The notes under the pieces were generated by a model that ran no database searches, had not been told where the DNA came from, and was given only the letters and a program-made list of their open reading frames with translations. Positions 32,966 through 41,349 of a stretch of DNA of 41,904 bases are shown here, piece by piece. The DNA is from Xanthobacteraceae bacterium. Its GTDB lineage: Bacteria; Pseudomonadota; Alphaproteobacteria; Rhizobiales; Xanthobacteraceae. Within the stretch, counting starts at the first letter, position 1; each line of letters opens with the position of its first letter. Where the stretch lies: NCBI GenBank assembly GCA_019745775.1, contig JAIESR010000079.1:1-41904 (forward strand), given 5' to 3'. The position numbers and the translations under genes are program-made.

Positions 32966-33275
32966 TACCTTGGCGACCGGCGTCATAGTCGTACGGCGGG
33001 CAAGATGCATGAACTTGGGTTCCGGACGCCAGCCTTTCGCCCACGAACGAAGCGGTGCAAGGGCCAATGCGTTCCCGTAAATCACGCAATGGGAGATGAC
33101 CGCTCATGGCCCATCGCAACGGACACCGACACGTCAGCTATTGAGGCAACATCCGACATGCGCGTTTGGTGACGCCGGCGCGAATGATCGGCAGCGACAT
33201 GAAAGCTAGTTGGCGTATGGGGAATATCGAAAGAATCGGGCCCGCGAGCGGTTCGGCCTATATCGGCTTGATGTT
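32966..33275. other. Gene-free stretch before the hemA copy
   Basis: No supported gene. The sequence is heterogeneous and ends abruptly where 125 bp of hemA-like coding sequence begin at 33276, so a junction is placed at about 33275. Confidence 0.5.
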
Positions 33276-33400
33276 GGCTGCGCATCACGCCCTCGCCCTA
33301 TCACGAGGACGCGCTGATCGATGCGCTGGCGGAAGCGCTGCTGGACGTCTGGGAGCGGCTCGAACTGCCGCTTAAGCCGCGGGCGACGGCGGCGGAGTAA
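33276..33400 (+). pseudogene. Duplicate of the hemA 3' end
   Basis: 125 bp match the last 125 bp of hemA (27912-28036) with 8 differences and no gaps, in the same orientation. The frame reads [20 protein letters not shown] and on to TAAE-stop. Four differences are synonymous, three change an amino acid and one changes TAG to TAA, so the copy diverged while still coding. No upstream hemA sequence precedes it. It could be a displaced original 3' end left by an insertion, or the last trace of a second hemA. Confidence 0.9.
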
Positions 33401-33514
33401 GCTCACTCATCGCCGGGCCGGGTCGCTGCGCGGCTCGATCTTGTCGCGGCCGCCGCCCGCAAGTCCACCATGCAAATCTCCGGCTTTCGGTTCATGATGG
33501 GGCCGGAGACCGGG

Positions 33515-34183
33515 ATGCGCGCAACCATCACCCTGACGGCGGAAGACGGCCACATGTTGCCGGCTTACCACACGGCGCCGGAGGGCCCGGCGCGCGGGCA
33601 GCTCCTTGTCCTCCAGGAATTCTTCGGGCTCAACGATCACATCCGCAGTGTCGCCGACCGCTTCGCGGCCCTCGGCTATGGTGCGATCGTGCCCGGCCTC
33701 TCCGATCGCGCCGAGCGCGGCGCCGAATTCGGCTACGACCCGGAAGGCATCGCCAAAGGACACGCGCTGCGCGCCAAAATCCCGTTCGAGGAGAGCCTGC
33801 TCGACGCCAAGGCGGCGATCGACTTCGTCAAGCCGCACGGCAAGGTCGGCGTCGTGGGCTATTGCTGGGGCGGGTCGCTTGCCTTCTATGCCGCGACGCG
33901 CCTCACCGATATCGCCTGCGCCGTCGGCTACTACGGCAGCCAGATCGTTCCCGGCGTGCAGGAGGTGCCCAGGGTTCCCCTGATGCTGCACTTCGGCGAC
34001 GACGACGCCAGCATTCCCCTGAGCGACGTCGAAACGATACGGCGGGCGCGTCCGGAGGTGGCCGTTTACGTTTATCCCGGCAAGCACGGTTTCAACTGCG
34101 ACGCGCGGGCGAATTATGTGCCGGCCTCGGCGCAGATCGCGTTCGGGCGCACGCTTGAATTTCTCTGGAAGCACATCGGGTAG
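33515..34183 (+). CDS. Dienelactone hydrolase family protein
   Basis: A 222-residue alpha/beta hydrolase opening MRATITLTAEDGHMLPAY, with LVLQEFFGLNDHIR (the Glu that positions the nucleophile), the nucleophile Cys in VVGYCWGGSLAF, Asp in LHFGDDDASIP and His in PGKHGFNCD. This is the full set expected for an active dienelactone hydrolase. The frame is open further upstream, but the ATG at 33515 has GGAG 6 bp before it and is the usual family start. The TctC gene begins 19 bp after its stop, so the two form an operon. It is a different subfamily from the protein at 24178-24906. Confidence 0.9.
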   Translation: MRATITLTAEDGHMLPAYHTAPEGPARGQLLVLQEFFGLNDHIRSVADRFAALGYGAIVPGLSDRAERGAEFGYDPEGIAKGHALRAKIPFEESLLDAKAAIDFVKPHGKVGVVGYCWGGSLAFYAATRLTDIACAVGYYGSQIVPGVQEVPRVPLMLHFGDDDASIPLSDVETIRRARPEVAVYVYPGKHGFNCDARANYVPASAQIAFGRTLEFLWKHIG

Positions 34184-34202
34184 CCGGACCAGGAGAAGCA
34201 CC

Positions 34203-35180
34203 ATGACTTTCCCGCGTCGACAATTCTTGCGGCTGGCGGCAGGCGCCGCAACGGCCCCGGCGGTGACGCGGATGGCCCGCGCGCAGGCGTATCCGACCCG
34301 GCCGGTGCGCCTGATCGTCGGCTTTCCGGCCGGCGGTGTCGGCGACGTGCTCGCGCGACTGGTCGGACAATGGCTGTCGGACCGGCTCGGCCAGCCGGTC
34401 GTCGTTGAAAACCGGCCGGGCGCCGCCACCAACATCGCGACCGAAGCGGTCGCGCGCTCCGCGCCCGACGGCCACACGCTGCTGTGGATCACCGCGGCCA
34501 ATGCGATCAACGCATCGCTCTACGAGAAGCTCGGTTTCAATTTCATCCGGGACATCGTCCCGGTGGCGAGCCTCGTCCGGGCACCGGGCGTGATGGAGGT
34601 CAACCCAGCGGTCCCGGCCAAAACAATTCCTGAATTCATCGCCTATGCGAAAGCCAATCCCGGCAAGATCAATCTGGCCTCGAGCGGACTCGGAACGGTC
34701 AGCCATGTCGCCGGCGAGCTGTTCAAGCTGATGGCCGGCGTCGATATGGTGCACGTACCATACCGCGGCGCAGCGCCTGCGCTGACGGACCTGATCAGCG
34801 GCCAGGTCCAGGTCATGATCCTGCCGATCACATCGTCGATCGAACATATCAAGGCGGGCCGGCTGCGCGCGCTGGCTGTCACCACCGCAACGCGACTCGA
34901 CGTCGTGCCGGACGTCCCGACCGTGGCCGAGTTCCTGCCGGGCTACGACGTGAGCGACTGGACCGGCATCGGCGTACCAAGAGGCACGCCCGCCGAGGTC
35001 GTCGACAGACTCAACAAGGAAATCAGCGCCGCGCTCGACGACCCCAAGATCAAGGCGCGCTTCGCCGAGCTTGGCAGCCAGTTGATCCCCATGTCGCGCG
35101 CGGACTTTGGCAAGCTGATCGCCGACGAAACCGTGAAGTGGGCCAAGGTGGTCAAGTCCGCAGGCCTCAAGGCCGAGTGA
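34203..35180 (+). CDS. TctC/Bug-type solute-binding protein, Tat-type signal
   Basis: A 325-residue binding protein with twin-arginine signal PRRQFLRLAAGAATAPAVTR, cleaved after ARAQ. The mature part reads YPTRPVRLIVGFPAGGVGDVLAR, VVENRPGAATNIATE, NPGKINLASSGLGTVSHVAGEL, VPYRGAAPALTDLISG and VPTVAEFLPG. AGGAGA lies 6-7 bp before the ATG at 34203. It is translated 19 bp after the dienelactone hydrolase, so the pair may take up and hydrolyse a lactone or ester-derived acid; this is inference. It converges on the AbrB-type gene with a 9-bp gap. Confidence 0.9.
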   Translation: MTFPRRQFLRLAAGAATAPAVTRMARAQAYPTRPVRLIVGFPAGGVGDVLARLVGQWLSDRLGQPVVVENRPGAATNIATEAVARSAPDGHTLLWITAANAINASLYEKLGFNFIRDIVPVASLVRAPGVMEVNPAVPAKTIPEFIAYAKANPGKINLASSGLGTVSHVAGELFKLMAGVDMVHVPYRGAAPALTDLISGQVQVMILPITSSIEHIKAGRLRALAVTTATRLDVVPDVPTVAEFLPGYDVSDWTGIGVPRGTPAEVVDRLNKEISAALDDPKIKARFAELGSQLIPMSRADFGKLIADETVKWAKVVKSAGLKAE

Positions 35181-35189
35181 AGCAGGATC

Positions 35190-36302
35190 TCAATCGTCGT
35201 CCATCCCCTGCCCCGGCCGCGTCCAGGGCTTCTTCGGCTCGGGCGGCGGGCCGCCCTTTCCGAACGACATCGACTTCGCGAAGATCGCGAGCGAGAACGT
35301 GCAGATCAGCCAGCGCGACACATGATGCGCGCCGACATAGACCGGGTCGAGCGTCAGCGCGAGCGCGAGCAGCATCATCTGGTCCTGCGCGCCGGGCGCG
35401 AAGGCGATGACCACGTCGGCGGGGCGGAACGGCAGCAGCAGCATGACCAGCGCGGCAAAGCAGGCCGCGACCGAGACCGCCACCGCGAACGAGCCGAGCG
35501 CCGCGCCGAGATAGTCGACCACCGTGCGCCAGCTCGTGTTCGAAAAGCGCGATCCCGCCACCGCGCCGATCACGATCACCGCGCCGCCGGCAAGCCACCA
35601 CGGCAGTATCGCGTGCACCCATCCGGTGCCGTGCAGGATCGCCGACCCTGCCATCGCGCCGAACAACAGGCCGCCGGGAAACTTGATCCAGCGCAGGAAC
35701 AGGGCGAACGCGGTCGAGACCACGACCAGAACCACGAGCTCGATCGGCGCGTTGCCGCCTGCGGGCTCGGGCGCGCCGAACACCGCTCCCGCCCACAGTC
35801 CGGCAAGCGCGAGGCTGCCCGGCAGGCCGATCATGATCAGCAGCACGCGCATCACCTGCACGATCGCGACGCCGCGCAGGTCGGCCTTGAACTCGGCCGA
35901 GAGCGCGACGACCTGCGCCATCGCGCCCGGCGAGGCGCCGAGGAAGGCCGACGCCCAGTCCCAGCGGTGGACGAAGCGCAGATAGGACGTGGTCGCGGCG
36001 ATCATCGCAATGGTCGCGACCGCCAGCACCGCGATGCTGAGCGGATAGGTGGCCATGCCCCGCAGCGTCTCCGGCGTGACGATCGCGCCGAGCAGAATGC
36101 CCACCAGCACGAAGCACACGCGCTGGATCATGGTCGGGACCCGCATCGGCCGCCCGGCGAGCGCGGCGATCGACACCGCCAGCACCGAGCCCGACACCAG
36201 CCCGGCCGGAATCCCGAGCTTCGCGAAGGCGATGCCGCCCGCGGCGGCGATCAGCAGGGTCTCAAGCGGCGGCAGGACGGCTTTGCGCGATGGGAGAGGC
36301 AT
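35190..36302 (-). CDS. AbrB-family membrane protein (putative transporter)
   Basis: About 370 residues with 9-11 hydrophobic segments and two internal repeats of the Gram-negative AbrB duplication: AFAKLGIPAGLVSGSVLA in the first half and IKFPGGLLFGAMAGSAIL in the second, with FLGASPGAMAQVVALSAEF and FAPGAQDQMMLLALAL as the matching second motifs. Despite the family name this is a membrane protein, not the Bacillus regulator; older annotations call it putative ammonia monooxygenase. Function unproven; transport is likely. The ATG at 36302 and a TTG at 36314 are both possible starts; neither has a good Shine-Dalgarno. Confidence 0.82.
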   Translation of the reverse strand: MPLPSRKAVLPPLETLLIAAAGGIAFAKLGIPAGLVSGSVLAVSIAALAGRPMRVPTMIQRVCFVLVGILLGAIVTPETLRGMATYPLSIAVLAVATIAMIAATTSYLRFVHRWDWASAFLGASPGAMAQVVALSAEFKADLRGVAIVQVMRVLLIMIGLPGSLALAGLWAGAVFGAPEPAGGNAPIELVVLVVVSTAFALFLRWIKFPGGLLFGAMAGSAILHGTGWVHAILPWWLAGGAVIVIGAVAGSRFSNTSWRTVVDYLGAALGSFAVAVSVAACFAALVMLLLPFRPADVVIAFAPGAQDQMMLLALALTLDPVYVGAHHVSRWLICTFSLAIFAKSMSFGKGGPPPEPKKPWTRPGQGMDDD

Positions 36303-36442
36303 TGGCGTGATCAATGCCGCGCGCGTGGCGGTGCGTCAAATGACGTCGATGCAGCGTGCCCGTACCCGACCACGCGTGGCGTGTCTGTTGGAGTTCTCAC
36401 AGTGAAGTCACAGACATGGTGGCAAGCGAGCTCGTGCCGCGA

Positions 36443-36598
36443 GTTACCGTCCTCCTTGTGGACAGGGTCGCGAGCGCAGCGAGCGGGGTGGGGGTCGGAC
36501 TGGTGTGAGGCGATTCCTCATCCTCCAACAACGACCCCCACTCCGACCGCTTTCGCTTCGCTCAAGCGTTCGACCCTCCCCACAAGGGGGAGGGTAAC
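36443..36598. repeat. Long palindromic intergenic element
   Basis: GTTACCGTCCTCCTTGTGG... at 36443 pairs with ...CCACAAGGGGGAGGGTAAC ending 36598, with inner arms GGTGGGGGTCGGA and CGACCCCCACTCCGACC. It folds into a hairpin of about 150 bases. It belongs to the same TTGTGGGGAGGG family as the arms around the DUF559 gene. The remainder of 36303-36680 has no gene. Confidence 0.75.
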
Positions 36599-36681
36599 TT
36601 GCGGCACCATCGAATCCGAAGCCTTGATTTTGTGTGCCACGGGTGCGCGCACGTGACCTCGCTGCGTTGCAAGCTGTAAGG

Positions 36682-36737
36682 TGGGCACAGTCTCTCCGTT
36701 CCCCTCCCCCTTGTGGGGAGGGGGAAGGGGTGGGGGT
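36682..36737. repeat. Left 56-bp inverted repeat arm around the DUF559 gene
   Basis: Runs from TGGGCAC to AGGGGTGGGGGT and contains CCGTTCCCCTCCCCCTTGTG. Its reverse complement is found at 37150-37205 with 4 mismatches in 56 positions. It ends 18 bp before the DUF559 start codon. Confidence 0.9.
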
Positions 36738-36755
36738 CTCGCGTGGGAAACGTCG

Positions 36756-37163
36756 ATGTCCAAGCGTGATCGCGAGCCGAGAACGTGGGCGTTGCTGGAC
36801 CGATCGGTCCCAGAAGCACCGCAGCGCCGCTTCGCACGCCAAATGCGTTCGTCGCCTACCGACGCCGAACGCAAGCTCTGGTGGCATCTGCGGCACCGCC
36901 TGGCCGCCAGTAATTCCCATTTCCGCAGGCAAGTGCGCATCAAGCAGTACATCGTCGACTTCGCGTGTCATTCCGCCCGCCTCATCATCGAGATCGATGG
37001 CGGTCAGCATGCTTCGACCATCGCAGCAGATGTCGAACGAACCAGGATACTGGAAGCGAACGGCTATCGCGTACTGCGATTTTGGAACAATGACGTGCTG
37101 GGCAATATCGACGGCGTGCTTGAGGTCATCCAGCGTGCCATGAGCAACCACCCCCACCCCTAA
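36756..37163 (+). CDS. DUF559 (Vsr-like) endonuclease-domain protein
   Basis: A 135-residue protein with the DUF559/Vsr-type PD-(D/E)xK fold: FARQMRSSPTDAERKLWWHLR, FRRQVRIKQYIVDFACHSA with the first Asp, LIIEIDGGQHA with the E-x-D pair and His, then RTRILEANGYRVLRFWNNDVL. Such proteins are predicted nucleases; activity and target are unknown. The ATG at 36756 lies 18 bp inside the left repeat arm. The stop codon (37161-37163) and the final His-Pro-His-Pro lie inside the right arm, so the repeats and gene form one unit. The frame is open upstream through the left arm, but that part reads as repeat, not protein. Confidence 0.85.
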   Translation: MSKRDREPRTWALLDRSVPEAPQRRFARQMRSSPTDAERKLWWHLRHRLAASNSHFRRQVRIKQYIVDFACHSARLIIEIDGGQHASTIAADVERTRILEANGYRVLRFWNNDVLGNIDGVLEVIQRAMSNHPHP

Positions 37164-37205
37164 CCCCTCCCCACAAGGGGGAGGGGAACGGAGAGATCGT
37201 GCCCA
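37150..37205. repeat. Right 56-bp inverted repeat arm around the DUF559 gene
   Basis: Reverse complement of 36682-36737 with 4 mismatches. It overlaps the last 14 bp of the DUF559 gene and supplies its TAA stop. Confidence 0.9.
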
Positions 37206-37258
37206 TCTTACACCTGCTCGAACCGCGCACAGTCCAGCGGAACTCGCGCCCGCCGAGC

Positions 37259-37906
37259 CTAAGCAGGCGCCGAGGGCGCCTCGGTGGTTTCGACCTTCGG
37301 CATGCGGCCGGCGAGTTCTCCGGCCAGCGCCAGAAGGTTCGAGCGCTGCGCGAACGCCTCCCGGATATGCCACAGCGAGAGCTTGAGCTGGTTGGTGAGC
37401 GCGGCGAAGTCGTCGGCGCCGAGTTTCGGGTGCAGCGGCATGATCGCGAGATAAAAGCTCGAATGATCGCGGGCCAGCTCTTCGGGCGTTTGGGTTCGCG
37501 TCCGCGCGAGATCGCTGAGCGAACGCTCGAGGTCGGCGCGCGCCGCCCGCCATTCAACATCGCCGATCGTCCGCGGGACCGGACGCTGGTCGAAGTGATC
37601 GAGGATCATCGTGATGAGCCCGAACAGCACCGCGTGCGCGTTCTCGCCGGCATAGGGACGCAGCGACGCCTCGGCGATCGTCCCCACCATGACGAGCGCC
37701 CGCGGATACGCCTCCCAGCAGGCCTTGTCGAGCGCCGCGGCAAACGCCGCGTCGGCTATCAGCGCGTCGGCGCCCTCGCCGGCCCGCAGCTTGCAATAAT
37801 CGCGCACACAGGATTCAGCGAGGTGAAGCGCCTGCTCGTCGATGAAGGCGCCAGCCGTCACCTGATCGCGGATCGCGCGACGACGAAAATGGTCGAGCAA
37901 AGCCAT
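37259..37906 (-). CDS. Uncharacterised alpha-helical protein
   Basis: A 215-residue soluble protein with no signal peptide and no membrane segment. It opens MALLDHFRRRAIRDQVTAG and has long amphipathic helical stretches (LHLAESCVRDYCKLRAG, AFAAALDKACWEAYPRALVM, LTNQLKLSLWHIREAFA). I do not recognise the family, though the sequence looks genuine (balanced composition, normal codon use). The ATG at 37906 follows GGAGTTGGGGCC. It is on the same strand as, and about 100 bp downstream of, the YjbQ gene, so it may be the last gene of a three-gene unit. Confidence 0.65.
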   Translation of the reverse strand: MALLDHFRRRAIRDQVTAGAFIDEQALHLAESCVRDYCKLRAGEGADALIADAAFAAALDKACWEAYPRALVMVGTIAEASLRPYAGENAHAVLFGLITMILDHFDQRPVPRTIGDVEWRAARADLERSLSDLARTRTQTPEELARDHSSFYLAIMPLHPKLGADDFAALTNQLKLSLWHIREAFAQRSNLLALAGELAGRMPKVETTEAPSAPA

Positions 37907-38009
37907 GGCCCCAACTCCATACAACGGGCATGCATCGGCCGAGCCCCAAACCTAACCCGAATCCAGATTGCTGCAAGGTGCACGAGAACGAATGAGCAAT
38001 AGCGGGTGT

Positions 38010-38468
38010 TCAGCGCCGGCTGCCGATGAACTGCAGCACGATCTCGCGCCGGTGCGGCCGGTCGCGGTGCTCCGCGAGATAGAGACCCTGCCAGGTGCCG
38101 ACGGCAAGCCGGCCGCCGATGACCGGAATATGCAGGGATACGCCGTTGACCATTGATTTGACGTGCGCCGGCATGTCGTCCGGACCTTCGGTGTCGTGCA
38201 CCCAGCCGGCATTGGCCGGCGCGAGCCGATCGAGCGCGGTCACGAGATCGGTCTGCACGTCGGGATCGGCGTTCTCCTGGACGACCAGCGATGCCGAGGT
38301 GTGCCGGAGGTAAGCCAGTAGCGCACCGTCACCGGCAGCGGCTTCATCGAGGAAGCGCGTCGCATCGCGGGTGAAGTCGAAAAATCCCGGGCCGGTCGTG
38401 TCGATGCCGAGCGTCGCCGTGGCGATAAGTTGCGGCGTGACGCCCTGGATCGTGGACAGCCGGTTCAC
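38010..38468 (-). CDS. YjbQ/UPF0047 family protein
   Basis: A 152-residue protein of the YjbQ (UPF0047) family. The conserved marks are all present: LAYLRHTSASLVVQENADPD, DTEGPDDMPAHVKS, NGVSLHIPV and GTWQGLYLAEHRD. YjbQ has been linked to a secondary thiamine-phosphate synthase activity; metal binding by the His residues is likely. The frame begins with a GTG at 38468 and there is no nearby ATG; GAGG lies about 12 bp upstream. It follows an exported coiled-coil protein by 15 bp, so the two are probably co-transcribed. Confidence 0.9.
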   Translation of the reverse strand: MNRLSTIQGVTPQLIATATLGIDTTGPGFFDFTRDATRFLDEAAAGDGALLAYLRHTSASLVVQENADPDVQTDLVTALDRLAPANAGWVHDTEGPDDMPAHVKSMVNGVSLHIPVIGGRLAVGTWQGLYLAEHRDRPHRREIVLQFIGSRR

Positions 38469-38483
38469 GCTTGCGACACTGCC

Positions 38484-38957
38484 TCAACCGCGCTTCTGGA
38501 GATCGCGTTGCACGCTCTGGATCATGTCGACCATTCGCCGCCAGATCTTCTCCATGACTGCCATGATGCGGTTGATCTCTGCGTCGTCCGGCAAAGGCGG
38601 GCGCTGGACCTGGCTCTTGGACCCCGGCTCGTCCGGGCGCATGCCGTTCGGCAGCGGCAGGCTGCGAGAGAGAAGTTCCTTCTTGAGCACGGCATTGTCG
38701 CTTTGCAGCCGGGAAATCTCGGCTTCGAGCGCGGTGCGCTCATCCGGCACCAGCTGGCACTGCCAGCCGCTGGTGCGGCGGTTGCACATCGACACCTGGC
38801 CGGAGCGGCCATCGAGCCGGAGATAGCCGTCGTCGGCCCGGTGGAACGTAAAGCGGGCGTCGCCGCCATCCGGAGACGAGGGCTGCGCCGCGGCGTCCCC
38901 TGACGTCAGCGCGGAACCTGCGATCATCAATATGGCCAGGAGGCTCGACCGGTTCAT
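38484..38957 (-). CDS. Exported coiled-coil protein, unknown function
   Basis: A 157-residue protein with signal peptide MNRSSLLAILMIAGSALTS and likely cleavage after DAAAQ. A short beta-rich part with two Cys follows (VSMCNRRTSGWQCQLV), then a coiled coil (ALEAEISRLQSDNAVLKKEL), a Pro-rich linker and a C-terminal helix (IMAVMEKIWRRMVDMIQSVQ). The two Cys could form a periplasmic disulfide. Similar proteins occur in Rhizobiales without a known role. GGGAG precedes the ATG at 38957. It leads a probable unit with yjbQ (15 bp downstream) and is divergent from the F0 operon. Confidence 0.75.
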   Translation of the reverse strand: MNRSSLLAILMIAGSALTSGDAAAQPSSPDGGDARFTFHRADDGYLRLDGRSGQVSMCNRRTSGWQCQLVPDERTALEAEISRLQSDNAVLKKELLSRSLPLPNGMRPDEPGSKSQVQRPPLPDDAEINRIMAVMEKIWRRMVDMIQSVQRDLQKRG

Positions 38958-39121
38958 AACTGAAACTCCCTCACATCCGCCGCCGCGCCGACCGCACGAA
39001 CCTACTGCGGGACGTTACCATTTCGCCTAACGCGGCAGAACTGTACCCGGTGCCACGCCGACGCGCTGCCACGCTTATTTGAACGGCGGAGGCGCCGATT
39101 CTGGCGCCGTTCCCAGCCCTG

Positions 39122-39150
39122 TGAAAAAGCCCGATCTGAAAGGCTTTTCA
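39122..39150. other. Stem-loop between divergent units
   Basis: TGAAAAAGCC pairs with GGCTTTTCA, with one bulged A and a 10-base loop. It lies upstream of the atp promoter, in the 310-bp gap 38958-39267 that has no gene. It has the shape of a terminator but no gene to terminate on either side. Confidence 0.4.
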
Positions 39151-39176
39151 GGCGGTTAGTGGAGGTAGCGGCTTCC

Positions 39177-39205
39177 TTGACTTGGGTAGACTCGGCCAGT
39201 ATGGT
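39177..39205 (+). promoter_or_regulatory. Candidate sigma70 promoter of the F0 operon
   Basis: TTGACT (39177-39182) and TATGGT (39200-39205) are separated by 17 bp. Transcription would begin near 39212, giving a leader of about 55 bases before the atpI ATG at 39268. Confidence 0.55.
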
Positions 39206-39267
39206 CCGCGCGGCCTTGAGGGCGGCAGACTGCCGCGATCTCTCGTATTGTCGCGGGTGTCGAAAGC

Positions 39268-39645
39268 ATGGCCGACGACTCACGCGACAAACACGACAAA
39301 GACGATCGCAAGCTTCAGCCATCCGACGAGGCTGCGCTCTCCGCGCGGTTCCAGCGTCTCGGCGAACGGCTCGGCGATCATCGCCAGCCCCCAGGCAGTC
39401 AGCCCGGTGCATCTCCGACATCCGATCCTTCGGCAATCGCCCGCGGGTTCCGGCTTTCGGCTGAGCTTGTCGCAGGCGTATTGGTTGGCGCCGGCATCGG
39501 CCGGTTGCTCGACTGGTGGCTGGGAATTTCGCCGTGGGGACTGCTGGTATTTATCTTGCTCGGCTTCGCGGCGGGGGTTCTCAACGTGATGCGGGCAGCT
39601 GGGTTGCTCCGGCCTGGTCCGCTGGACCCGCCCGGTTCGAGATAG
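39268..39645 (+). CDS. atpI: ATP synthase subunit I (AtpI)
   Basis: A 125-residue small membrane protein that heads the F0 operon and helps assemble the c-ring. The N-terminal 55 residues are charged and low-complexity. Two membrane segments follow (LSAELVAGVLVGAGIGRLL and WGLLVFILLGFAAGVLNVM) with the family's GxxxGxxLDxWLG spacing between (GAGIGRLLDWWLGISPWG). The ATG at 39268 gives the usual MADD start. atpB begins 71 bp downstream. A sigma70-type promoter lies 63 bp upstream. Confidence 0.88.
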   Translation: MADDSRDKHDKDDRKLQPSDEAALSARFQRLGERLGDHRQPPGSQPGASPTSDPSAIARGFRLSAELVAGVLVGAGIGRLLDWWLGISPWGLLVFILLGFAAGVLNVMRAAGLLRPGPLDPPGSR

Positions 39646-39716
39646 ACAAGACGCCGCCCGATCCGGGCCGGCAGGTGAAGGCGAAGGCTTGAAGGCTTAA
39701 GGGCTAAAAGACGGAT

Positions 39717-40463
39717 ATGGATCCGATCCACCAGTTCGAGATCAAGAACTTCTTCACGCTGCTGCGCATCGGCGCGCACGACATCGCGTTCACGAATTCC
39801 GCGCTGTACATGCTGATCGCTCTCGGCGTCGTCTCGGCGCTGATGATCGGCGCCACCGCGTCGCGCGCGGTGGTTCCCGGGCGGCTCCAGTCGCTCGCCG
39901 AGGTGTCCTACGAATTCGTCGCCAATACGCTGCGCTCGAACGCCGGCAACGAGGGCATGAAGTTCTTCCCGCTGGTGTTCACGCTGTTCATGTTCATCCT
40001 GGCGGTGAACATGATCGGGCTCATTCCCTACACCTTCACGGTGACCAGCCACATCATCATCACGGCGTCGCTGGCGCTGCTCGTGTTCTTCACCGTCATC
40101 GTCTACGGTCTCTGGCGCAACGGCATCAAGTTCTTCAAGCTGTTCGCGCCGAGCGGCATCCCGCTCCTGCTGATGCCGCTGATCATCCTGATCGAGATCA
40201 TGTCGTTCCTGTCGCGCCCGCTGTCGCACAGCCTGCGGCTGTTCGCGAACATGCTGGCCGGCCACATCACGCTGAAGGTGTTCGCCGGCTTCATCACCAT
40301 GTTGGGCGCCTTCGGTTTCTTCGGCTGGCTCGGCGCCATCGTGCCGTTCGCGCTGGTCGTTTCGGTGACCGCGCTCGAATTCCTGGTCGCGTTCCTGCAA
40401 GCCTACGTCTTCGCCATCCTCACCTGCATCTATCTCAACGATGCAATCCATCCGGGCCATTAA
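39717..40463 (+). CDS. atpB: ATP synthase F0 subunit a
   Basis: A 248-residue inner-membrane subunit forming the proton half-channels against the c-ring. Essential features are seen: the conserved Arg in [32 protein letters not shown], and the final helix [30 protein letters not shown]. Length is typical of alphaproteobacterial AtpB. The ATG follows an AAAGACGG site. atpE starts 34 bp after its stop. Confidence 0.96.
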   Translation: MDPIHQFEIKNFFTLLRIGAHDIAFTNSALYMLIALGVVSALMIGATASRAVVPGRLQSLAEVSYEFVANTLRSNAGNEGMKFFPLVFTLFMFILAVNMIGLIPYTFTVTSHIIITASLALLVFFTVIVYGLWRNGIKFFKLFAPSGIPLLLMPLIILIEIMSFLSRPLSHSLRLFANMLAGHITLKVFAGFITMLGAFGFFGWLGAIVPFALVVSVTALEFLVAFLQAYVFAILTCIYLNDAIHPGH

Positions 40464-40497
40464 GGCGCCCGACAGCCAACTCGAAAAGGAGCACACT

Positions 40498-40725
40498 ATG
40501 GACCCCGTTGCCGCAAAGTACATTGGCGCTGGAATTGCCTGCATCGGCATGGGCGGCGCCGGCGTTGGCGTCGGCACCATCTTCGGTCACTACCTCGCTG
40601 CCGCGCTGCGCAATCCGTCGGCCGCGGCCGGACAGTTCGGCAACCTGATCTTCGGGTTCGCGGTGACCGAGGCGCTCGGCATCTTCTCGCTCGCCATCGC
40701 GTTCCTGCTGCTCTACGGCGTGTAA
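40498..40725 (+). CDS. atpE: ATP synthase F0 subunit c
   Basis: A 75-residue two-helix proteolipid. Helix 1 is [24 protein letters not shown], the polar loop is RNPSAAAGQ, and helix 2 carries the proton-binding Glu in [22 protein letters not shown]. The glycine-rich first helix is normal. AAAAGGAG precedes the ATG at 40498; the upstream in-frame codons belong to the atpB end and spacer. The sodium-binding Gln/Ser pattern is not seen, so it is proton-driven. It is the smallest gene of the operon and has its strongest ribosome-binding site, as expected for a high-copy subunit. Confidence 0.96.
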   Translation: MDPVAAKYIGAGIACIGMGGAGVGVGTIFGHYLAAALRNPSAAAGQFGNLIFGFAVTEALGIFSLAIAFLLLYGV

Positions 40726-40744
40726 GCCGGATCGGCTGGCGACG

Positions 40745-41338
40745 ATGGGCCGGATCATCACGAAGGTCGTTGCGGTGGCCGGGCTCGTCCTGGCGGCCGG
40801 CGGCGCTTTGGTCATCGATGCTTGGGCTGCCGAAAAGGGCGGCGGCCACAAGTTTCCGCCGCTGCAGGCGGAGACCTACGCGTCGCAGATCTTCTGGCTC
40901 GCGATCATCTTCGCCACCCTCTACCTGCTGATGGCGCGGATTGCGCTGCCGCGCGTCGGCGGCATTCTGCAAGAGCGCCAGCAGCACATCGACGGCGACC
41001 TCGCGGAAGCGAAGCGGCTCAAGGATTCATCCGACGCCGCCATCGCCTCCTACGAGAAGGCGCTCGCGGATGCCCGCGGCCGCGCCCAGGCGCTCGCCAA
41101 CGAGACGCGCGAGAAATACGCCGCCGAGGCCGAGGCGGCCCGCAAGTCGCTCGACAATACGCTCAACGAGCGGATTGCAGCGGCCGAACGGACCATCACG
41201 GCGCGGCGCACCGAGGCCATGGCCAACGTCCAGGATATCGCGGTGACGACCGCCGCGGCGATCGTGGAACGGCTCACCGGCAACGTGCCGTCGAACGCCG
41301 ACGTCGCCAAGTCGGTCGCCGACGCACTCAAGCGCTGA
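40745..41338 (+). CDS. ATP synthase F0 subunit b'
   Basis: A 197-residue peripheral-stalk subunit. An N-terminal hydrophobic stretch ([21 protein letters not shown]) precedes a Gly/His-rich linker and the true membrane segment [29 protein letters not shown] long charged coiled coil follows (about residues 75-175) that dimerises with subunit b. The longer form with the [16 protein letters not shown] opening is the b' type (atpF' or atpG in alphaproteobacterial naming). ATG at 40745, 19 bp after atpE. Confidence 0.93.
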   Translation: MGRIITKVVAVAGLVLAAGGALVIDAWAAEKGGGHKFPPLQAETYASQIFWLAIIFATLYLLMARIALPRVGGILQERQQHIDGDLAEAKRLKDSSDAAIASYEKALADARGRAQALANETREKYAAEAEAARKSLDNTLNERIAAAERTITARRTEAMANVQDIAVTTAAAIVERLTGNVPSNADVAKSVADALKR

Positions 41339-41349
41339 GGATCGCGACG

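Noticed and set aside
33166-33375. Short plus-strand frame over the hemA 3' copy
   Set aside because: It reads the hemA-derived part in the wrong frame; the real hemA frame of this copy ends at 33398-33400 and has no start.
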